Under the pieces are notes generated by a model. That model was given only the letters and a program-made list of their open reading frames with translations. It ran no database searches and was not told the DNA's origin. The translations under genes were made by a program, and so were the position numbers. From contig DHLW01000202.1 of the NCBI GenBank assembly GCA_002405485.1, positions 1 through 27,529 of the forward strand: DNA of 27,529 bases, given 5' to 3'. Of this stretch, positions 22,474 to 27,529 are shown in pieces. Source of the stretch: Phycisphaerales bacterium UBA4658. Lineage in GTDB: Bacteria; Planctomycetota; Phycisphaerae; Phycisphaerales; UBA1924. The number at the start of each line of letters is the position of its first letter. Positions within the stretch are counted from its first letter, which is position 1.

Positions 22474-23742
22474 GTGGCCGCCGATCCCGCGACAACTCCG
22501 ATCGATCTGGACAACAACGCGACCACGCGCCCGCTCGACGACGTCCGTTCCGCCGTCGAGCTCGTGCTCTCGGAGCTCTGGCACAATCCCTCTAGCGTGC
22601 ATCGGGCCGGGCAGGCGGCCAGGCAGCGTGTCGAGTTGGCTCGAAAGCACCTCGCCGAGCTCATCGGCGCTCGGCCCCGGCAGCTCACGCTCTGCGGCTC
22701 GGGGACCGAGGCCATCGACCTGGCGATCCGCGGAGCGCTCCTGGCCATGGGGCGCCTCGGCGGGCGACGCCGACACCCGCCCGGATCCATCGTGACCACC
22801 AAGGTCGAACACGCCGCGGTCCGTGATCTGGTCGCCGCTTTGGAACGTGAAGAGGGCGTCCGCGTCCACTGGCTTGACCTTGACCCCATCGGCCGGGCCA
22901 GAGCCGATCATCTCCGTGAACTGCTCGCGTCCGATCCGGGCATCGGGCTGGTGAGTGTGCAGTGGGCCAACAACGAGACCGGCGTCGTCCACCCCGTCGG
23001 GGAGATCGCCGCTCTGTGCCGCGATCGCGGCGTGGTCTTTCACACCGACGCCACGCAGTGGGTCGGGAAGATGGACACGCGCGTCTCGGAGATCGCTCCA
23101 TCGCTGCTGACGTTCAGCCCGCACAAGTTCCACGGGATCAAGGGCGTGGGCGTGCTCTACGCCGCCCAGGGCGTACGCATCGCGCCGCTCATTCACGGGA
23201 CGCAGGAGACCGGTCGTCGCGGGGGAACCGAGAATGTCCCCGGCATCGTCGCCGCCGGCGCCGCGGCCCAGGCCGCCATGCGCTGGCTGGGCGATCCGGC
23301 GAACCGTCAGGCCGGGGCCGCCCTGAGGGATCGGCTGGAACGCGGCATCCTGACGCGCCTGCCCGATGCCGTCTTGAACCCCGCCGGAGCGACCGCACGT
23401 GCCGATGCCCGCCTGTGGAACACCACCAACATCGCCTTTCCTCGGCTGGAGGCCGAGGCCCTGTTGCTCCTGCTCTCGGAGCGTGGCGTGCTTGCCTCGG
23501 CGGGTGCGGCGTGCAGCAGCGGCTCGCTCGAGCCCTCGCCGGTGCTTCTGGCCATGGGCATCCCGCCGGAGCTGGCCCACGGATCCGTCCGGTTCAGCAT
23601 CTCACGCTTCACCACCGCCGACGAGATCGATCGCGCCGTCGGAATCGTGGCCGAGTGCGTGGCGCGGCTGCGAGAGTCATCCAACGCCACAGGGCAAGTC
23701 CAGCGTGCAACCGCTTCCCCGCACGGGCGTATCCCTGAGTAG
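22474..23742 (+). CDS. Cysteine desulfurase (IscS/NifS-like)
   Basis: A 422-residue PLP enzyme that takes sulfur from cysteine, giving alanine and an enzyme persulfide for Fe-S clusters or thio-modified tRNA. Family signatures in order: LDNNATTRP, HNPSSVHRAG, SGTEAIDLAI, KVEHAAVRDL, QWANNETGVVHPV, HTDATQWVGK, SPHKFHGIKG (Lys218 binds PLP), GTQETGRRGGTENV and the flexible catalytic loop GAACSSGS with Cys347. The pattern fits group I (IscS/NifS), not SufS. It starts with GTG 22474, 22 bases after the permease gene, with no clear ribosome site; no iscU or regulator is adjacent. The C-terminal ~15 residues after the last helix are unlike typical IscS ends. Confidence 0.94.
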   Translation: MAADPATTPIDLDNNATTRPLDDVRSAVELVLSELWHNPSSVHRAGQAARQRVELARKHLAELIGARPRQLTLCGSGTEAIDLAIRGALLAMGRLGGRRRHPPGSIVTTKVEHAAVRDLVAALEREEGVRVHWLDLDPIGRARADHLRELLASDPGIGLVSVQWANNETGVVHPVGEIAALCRDRGVVFHTDATQWVGKMDTRVSEIAPSLLTFSPHKFHGIKGVGVLYAAQGVRIAPLIHGTQETGRRGGTENVPGIVAAGAAAQAAMRWLGDPANRQAGAALRDRLERGILTRLPDAVLNPAGATARADARLWNTTNIAFPRLEAEALLLLLSERGVLASAGAACSSGSLEPSPVLLAMGIPPELAHGSVRFSISRFTTADEIDRAVGIVAECVARLRESSNATGQVQRATASPHGRIPE

Positions 23743-23776
23743 TCCCTCCTCCCGCTCCCGTCCCCACCACGTGCTC

Positions 23777-24091
23777 ATGGCCGCCTCCGCATCCAAGTCG
23801 CGCCGGGCACGCACGCTCGATCCCGAGTTCGAGCAGGCCCTGGAGCAGGTCCTCGGCGAGCGATCGGTCGGGTGCCCGCACTGCCGATACAACCTGTCCG
23901 GCGTGCCCGGCCCACTGTGTCCAGAGTGCGGCAAGGATGTCTCGGATTTTCTGCGCATCGCCGACACCTCGCCCTGGCGGCTGCCCCGACGAAAACTCGT
24001 GGTCACGATCAGGATCGTCGCCTGGTGGGCGCTGGTCGTCGTCCTCAGCGTCGTCGGCACGCTCGTGGTGATCCTCGCGCTCGTGCAGTAA
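23777..24091 (+). CDS. Small zinc-ribbon membrane protein
   Basis: A 104-residue protein. CPHCRYNLSGVPGPLCPEC gives four cysteines (33, 36, 48, 51) spaced as a zinc ribbon; a hydrophobic helix covers about 80-103, so the ribbon faces the cytoplasm or is tethered to the membrane. Short proteins with such a GCP.C.Y.L.G...CPECG ribbon followed by a membrane helix are frequent in Phycisphaerae, function unknown. It follows the desulfurase by 34 bases and probably closes the operon. The frame is open upstream, but ATG 23777 (or GTG 23771) fits the spacing. Confidence 0.72.
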   Translation: MAASASKSRRARTLDPEFEQALEQVLGERSVGCPHCRYNLSGVPGPLCPECGKDVSDFLRIADTSPWRLPRRKLVVTIRIVAWWALVVVLSVVGTLVVILALVQ

Positions 24092-24141
24092 ACCACCGGC
24101 GGCCGCGTGGCCCGTGGCTGACAGGTTGGCTCTGCGCCGAG

Positions 24142-25014
24142 CTACTTCCCAGCTCGCGTGGCCTCTCGGGGAAGTGTCTGGCACGTGACATACAGAACCC
24201 CGCCCTCGGGCCGAAGTTCCAGGATCCGTACCCGACGTCCGTCACCGATCTTGACGATCGGTTGCACCATGGCCGGGCGATCACCCCCGAGCGCGGCCCA
24301 CAGTTCGCGTGCCTGCGGCAGACCCGTCAGATGATCGGCTGTCGCGGTATCCGCAGAGCCCATGGCGATGGACTTGCCCGCGGCCCGCGGCTGACCGGCA
24401 GGCAGCACCCAGGACGGCGGCAGGTTCAGTCGCCCCAGCGTGACCCAGGACGCGGGCATCCACAGTCCGCCGTCGTCGCGAAACTCCGGCCGAACGCTCG
24501 CGCTCACGACGCGCTCCCCGCCTTTGTCCCGCACCCTGGCGCCGACGATGATCGCGCCATCGTCGAACTCGACCTGCACCTGCTCAAGGCCCTTGGGCCA
24601 GGTCGCCGCTGGTCCGTCCTGAGACTCAAGCCACGGGCGCAGCCGAGTCGCCAACCACGCGCTCGCGTCGGTCGCCTTCAGCGCGATGGTCCATGGGGGG
24701 CTCGCCGAGGTGCGGTCGTCCGCGGCCCGAATCATGGTGAGCTGAGTGGTGGCGCCGTTCTCGACGCGGGCCGCCGTCGCGATGATCGCGGGATCGGCGA
24801 TGTCAATGCTCCGCCACCACGAGGGCGGCTGCCTGGACATGAGCAGGCCCACGCCCGCACATGCAAGCACAGCTCCAGCCACGCCGACGAGGACCCGCAG
24901 CCGACGTCGCCGCGGTCGAGGCGGGCGCGTCGCCAGAGCGTCGATCCGCTCGGGTTCGGCTGCCGGCGCCAAGGTCGGGCGCTCGCCCTGAGTGTGTGCG
25001 TCCAAGTCGGGCAT
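24142..25014 (-). CDS. Single-pass membrane protein of unknown function
   Basis: A 290-residue protein from ATG 25014. A polar N-terminal part has Pro and a basic cluster (RPPRPRRRRLRV), then one helix (about 45-65, VLVGVAGAVLACAGVGLL) leads to an outer domain of about 220 residues with no family I recognise. In-frame ATG 25053 is an alternative start. The frame is open to 25179, but a start there would translate the rpsI terminator at 25111-25137, so a start downstream of it is more sensible. It converges on the zinc-ribbon gene with a 50-base gap. Confidence 0.65.
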   Translation of the reverse strand: MPDLDAHTQGERPTLAPAAEPERIDALATRPPRPRRRRLRVLVGVAGAVLACAGVGLLMSRQPPSWWRSIDIADPAIIATAARVENGATTQLTMIRAADDRTSASPPWTIALKATDASAWLATRLRPWLESQDGPAATWPKGLEQVQVEFDDGAIIVGARVRDKGGERVVSASVRPEFRDDGGLWMPASWVTLGRLNLPPSWVLPAGQPRAAGKSIAMGSADTATADHLTGLPQARELWAALGGDRPAMVQPIVKIGDGRRVRILELRPEGGVLYVTCQTLPREATRAGK

Positions 25015-25110
25015 GCGTGCAACTGTAGTTCCTCCCGCGTCCAGGGCGGCCATAGATCCCGGACGCGGCGCCCACGCATGAGTGCCGCGTACGGGATCGG
25101 GGACGGAAAG

Positions 25111-25137
25111 AAAAAACCCCGTGCCGGGCACGGGGTT
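25111..25137 (-). terminator. Intrinsic terminator of rplM-rpsI
   Basis: On the minus strand AACCCCGTGC, loop CCG, GCACGGGGTT forms a perfect 10-bp stem followed by a run of T (six A on the plus strand at 25111-25116; two pair in the stem, others in the tail). It lies 39 bases after the rpsI stop. Confidence 0.88.
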
Positions 25138-25175
25138 GGAGATCGCCACAGTCGTTGAGCGCGTCCGGGTGGGGA

Positions 25176-25706
25176 TCAACGCTTGGAGAACTGGAACCGA
25201 CGACGCGCACCGGCCTGGCCGGGCTTCTTGCGCTCGACCTCGCGGGCGTCGCGGGTCAGGAAGCCGTTGTTGCGGAGGGCCTCTTCCAGCGTCGGGTCAT
25301 AGTCCCGCAGCGCACGGGCGATGCCGAGTCGGACGGCCTGGGCCTGGCCCATGAACCCGCCGCCGTTGCAGCGGATGATCACGTCCATCTTCCCAGCCAG
25401 ACCGCACACCGTCAGCGGGGCGGCGCAGTCGTTCTGATCACGCAGCTCGGCGAAGTAGACGTTCACGGGCTTGAACGAGTCAGCGCCGACCTGGACCTGG
25501 ATCTTGCCCTCGCCGGCGGCGTTGGGCTTGATGCGCACGCGAGCGACGGCGCGCTTGCGTCGGCCCGTGCCCCACCACCACCCGTTCTTGGCGTCCTTGG
25601 GCGTGCGGAGCTTGCGGGTCATCTGCTCGGGCCGGGCCTCCAAGGCGGGGTTGGCCGTGGACAGGCCGGCGATGTTCATCGGATTCGGGAGGTTCAGGCT
25701 GCTCAT
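25176..25706 (-). CDS. rpsI: 30S ribosomal protein S9
   Basis: Small-subunit protein whose C-terminal tail reaches the P-site tRNA. The core begins at GTGRRKRAVARVRIKPNAAG and runs through GGGFMGQAQAVRLGIARAL to the diagnostic end (LTRDAREVERKKPGQAGARR and RRFQFSKR). At 176 residues it is longer than the usual 130; the extra ~46 residues are N-terminal and include a WWW patch just before the core. ATG 25706 is the first start in frame; a later start at residue 10 or 29 would shorten the extension. It follows rplM by 81 bases, the conserved bacterial order, and shares its transcript and terminator. Confidence 0.96.
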   Translation of the reverse strand: MSSLNLPNPMNIAGLSTANPALEARPEQMTRKLRTPKDAKNGWWWGTGRRKRAVARVRIKPNAAGEGKIQVQVGADSFKPVNVYFAELRDQNDCAAPLTVCGLAGKMDVIIRCNGGGFMGQAQAVRLGIARALRDYDPTLEEALRNNGFLTRDAREVERKKPGQAGARRRFQFSKR

Positions 25707-25787
25707 GGTGTGCTCGGGTCTCGGATGTCAGGCCATCCGGTGCGTGTCGTGTGCGGGACGTTCTTGGGGGCTGGAGAATGGAACGGA

Positions 25788-26225
25788 TCAGACAACCATC
25801 GCAACGGGCTGCTGCGACTGGTGCGGGTGCTCGCCTCCGCCATAGACCTTGAGCTTCTTGAGCATGTGCCGACCAAGGCGATTCTTGGGAAGCATCCGCT
25901 TGACGGCGTCCTCGATGAGCTGATCGGGACGACGCTCGCGGAGCGAGGCGTAGCTCTCTTCCTTCAGACCACCCGGATATCGGGAGTAGGTCTGCCGCAT
26001 CTGGTGCTCGGCCTTGCGACCGGTCATCCCCACCTTGCTGGCGTTGATGACGATCACAAAGTCGCCGCAATCCACGTGCGGGGTGTACTCCGGGCGGTGC
26101 TTGCCCATGAGCACGGTGGCGATGTCGACCGCGAGGCGGCCAAGGGGAATGCCCGAAGCATCCACCACACGCCAGGTCTTGGCGGGGACGGTCTGGGGCG
26201 TGACGAGCGTGGTCTGCCGACGCAT
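25788..26225 (-). CDS. rplM: 50S ribosomal protein L13
   Basis: Early-assembling large-subunit protein, 145 residues, normal length. Signatures: [50 protein letters not shown], and [24 protein letters not shown] with the family's [10 protein letters not shown] end. ATG 26225 has TGGAG eight bases upstream, and the N-terminus matches the family length; the frame is open upstream to 26540 without resemblance. First gene of the rplM-rpsI unit. Confidence 0.97.
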   Translation of the reverse strand: MRRQTTLVTPQTVPAKTWRVVDASGIPLGRLAVDIATVLMGKHRPEYTPHVDCGDFVIVINASKVGMTGRKAEHQMRQTYSRYPGGLKEESYASLRERRPDQLIEDAVKRMLPKNRLGRHMLKKLKVYGGGEHPHQSQQPVAMVV

Positions 26226-26397
26226 GAGAAACTCCAACAGCGGGACTTTGAACCAAGACAGGCCGGTTCGCAGCCCACCAGAGATGGGCGGATGAGTTCG
26301 CCGCCTACCGGGCGGGGCGGGCCGATTCGCACGAGGCGGTCGGCAGACTTGTGAACTTCGGCGGCTGGACGCCGCGACCGGACCAGGCCGGAAGGAA

Positions 26398-26425
26398 ACA
26401 GTAGCCCCTCCCGACTGCTGGTCAA
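26398..26425 (-). promoter_or_regulatory. Promoter of rplM-rpsI
   Basis: Minus strand: TTGACC (26425-26420), 16-bp spacer, TACTGT (26403-26398). A good sigma-70-type match; transcription should begin near 26391, giving a leader of about 165 nt. Confidence 0.6.
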
Positions 26426-26434
26426 GCTCGCGCC

Positions 26435-26457
26435 AACCGCACGCTCCCTGTGCGGTT
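26435..26457. repeat. Perfect 8-bp inverted repeat upstream of the rplM promoter
   Basis: AACCGCAC (26435-26442) and GTGCGGTT (26450-26457) around a 7-base loop. It lies about ten bases upstream of the rplM -35 box. No T tract, so an operator is more likely than a terminator. Confidence 0.55.
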
Positions 26458-26542
26458 TCCAAGCTTCCAATGGACAACAGCCACCCGGATGTACGCTTCC
26501 CCGACGCTCGCACACGCCGACCGCCGATGATGGGCACCACGT

Positions 26543-27529
26543 ATGAGCCAAACGCCCGGTCAAAACATGCATGATGATCGTTTCGGAGGCCTCGCTCAGC
26601 AGCCCATTCTGCCCCGGACGGGGGTGATTCGCACCCCGTGGTGGCTTTGGGTCGTCACGGCGTGTCTGCTCGGGCTGGTCATCGTGCTGCAGCGGCCGGA
26701 GACCGGTCCGCCTGAGAACCAATCGCAACTCGTCGATGGCTCGGCGAAGATCACCGCCCCGACGTCGAGCGAGCTCATCCTCATGGGCAAGCTTGGGCTG
26801 GCGATGAACGGCCTGTTCGCGGGGATGCCCGGGGCCGGCACGGGAGGACCCAGCGACCCGCAGGTCATGATGCGCTCGTTTGCCGACCAGATGGCCGGAT
26901 GGTTGAGCGCCGATCCCTCGATTCCGGTGAGTGCGAGCAATCCGCCGATCGAGCAGAAGAACCCAACGTCCGCGGCACAGCGGTTTCGGGCCACAATCGT
27001 CGGCGGGCTGCTCGGCTTGCCGCCGGAAGAACTGGCGTGGCGATTCCAGGATGTCGAGGACGATCTGTCGAGTTCGTCGGAGTTGCACGGCGATCTGCGC
27101 GTGGCCCGCGCGCTGCTGGGTGTCGGGCCGGGACGACCGGCCACGGACGAATCGGCCGCGTTCGATGAGAGTGCGCCGGCAGATGATGCGCCGCGGCCTT
27201 CTGCGCCGAGCGCCCGGACGCCGTCGCAGTCGGAACTCGATGGTTTTCGGGCTCGACACGGATGGTTCGCGGAGGTTGCCGAGAACCTGAACACGCCCTC
27301 GGCTCCGGTCATCACGCGAGCGCAGAGCGAGGGCGTGCTCGTGCTGGTCATCTTCGTGCTGGCATTTGCGATCGTCGGTTGTGCGGCCCTGGTGGGCGCG
27401 GTGCTGCTGATTGTCGGCATGGTCCAGTACTTCTCGGCCCGAAACGGGCGCTTCTGGCGCATGCCCCGGCCGGTCGCGGCGACAGAGTGGCCCGAGGGAG
27501 AGGACGCGGCGAGCACGCCGGACATGCGA
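26543..27529 (+). CDS. Membrane protein, partial (runs off the right edge)
   Basis: Open frame of 329 codons from ATG 26543 with no stop before the window ends. A short polar N-terminus is followed by a helix at about 31-50 ([18 protein letters not shown]), a long outer or soluble segment with a Ser/Pro/Ala/Asp-rich stretch near residues 195-235, then a long hydrophobic stretch at about 265-295 ([20 protein letters not shown] and on) and a basic loop. I recognise no family in the visible part. Some multi-pass membrane proteases in planctomycetes have a soluble insert like this before their catalytic helices, but no catalytic motif is visible here. A second in-frame ATG is at 26567. Confidence 0.72.
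   Translation, partial: MSQTPGQNMHDDRFGGLAQQPILPRTGVIRTPWWLWVVTACLLGLVIVLQRPETGPPENQSQLVDGSAKITAPTSSELILMGKLGLAMNGLFAGMPGAGTGGPSDPQVMMRSFADQMAGWLSADPSIPVSASNPPIEQKNPTSAAQRFRATIVGGLLGLPPEELAWRFQDVEDDLSSSSELHGDLRVARALLGVGPGRPATDESAAFDESAPADDAPRPSAPSARTPSQSELDGFRARHGWFAEVAENLNTPSAPVITRAQSEGVLVLVIFVLAFAIVGCAALVGAVLLIVGMVQYFSARNGRFWRMPRPVAATEWPEGEDAASTPDMR

Larger units (their letters stand above)
26226..26542. other. Divergent intergenic interval, rplM leader
   Basis: 317 bases between the rplM start and the plus-strand membrane gene. It holds the rplM promoter (26398-26425), a leader of about 165 nt for rplM and an 8-bp inverted repeat (26435-26457). I see no further gene, RNA gene or clear plus-strand promoter. 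GC-rich short complementary runs occur in the leader (for example CCGCC/GGCGG near 26299-26316), but no known r-protein leader structure is recognised. Confidence 0.6.

Noticed and set aside
21225..22889. Open minus-strand frame of 554 codons
   Set aside because: Antisense to the second permease and the start of the desulfurase; composition is a shadow.
1..27529. tRNA, rRNA, CRISPR arrays, insertion sequences, phage genes
   Set aside because: None recognised in the intergenic intervals, which are all shorter than 320 bases; no transposase, integrase or Cas motif in any convincing frame.

Overview
The window (27.5 kb, high GC throughout) looks like a chromosomal segment of a planctomycete of the Phycisphaerae type. 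Pointers are two secreted proteins ending in the two-repeat, GC-terminated dockerin-like domain common in that group, three proteins with an N-terminal LEPRxLLS-type motif, a planctomycete-style ECF sigma factor followed by a membrane-anchored partner, and a small zinc-ribbon membrane protein. I recognised no rRNA, tRNA, insertion sequence, prophage or CRISPR array. Assignments are by reading motifs; no database search was possible.

Layout, left to right. 180-2056 (+): ECF sigma factor and an overlapping single-pass membrane protein with a Gly/Pro-rich tail. 2102-5539 (-): large secreted protein with kelch-like blocks, Ig-like domains and a dockerin-like end. 5795-7369 (-): dihydrolipoyl dehydrogenase. 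7600-8961 (+): secreted esterase with the same dockerin-like end. 8990-9919 (-): exported SPOR-like protein, divergent from 10201-10530 (+), a FlgM-like anti-sigma factor. 10563-16229 (-): three paralogous LEPR-type FG-GAP/VCBS repeat proteins, with a small plus-strand membrane protein (14215-14436) between the second and third.

16353-24091 (+) is a tightly packed probable operon: lipoprotein, LptF/LptG-family permease, GT39-like glycosyltransferase, PAP2 phosphatase, a second LptF/LptG-family permease, cysteine desulfurase and a zinc-ribbon membrane protein. The middle four suggest a lipid A/LPS (or other lipid-linked glycan) modification and export unit. 24142-25014 (-) is an unrecognised single-pass membrane protein. 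25176-26225 (-) is the ribosomal pair rplM-rpsI, with a good promoter, a leader of about 165 nt and a clear intrinsic terminator. 26543 to the right edge (+) is an unfinished membrane protein.

The common theme is the cell envelope and exported proteins: at least seven products carry signal peptides, lipoboxes or presumed sorting tags (dockerin-like C-termini, LEPR-type N-termini), next to an outer-membrane lipid export operon. The most interesting points are the lipid-modification/export operon with its oversized permease, the LEPR-type tandem family with its embedded small membrane gene, the orphan FlgM, and a 9-bp promoter element (TGGTACGCT) shared by both dockerin genes.
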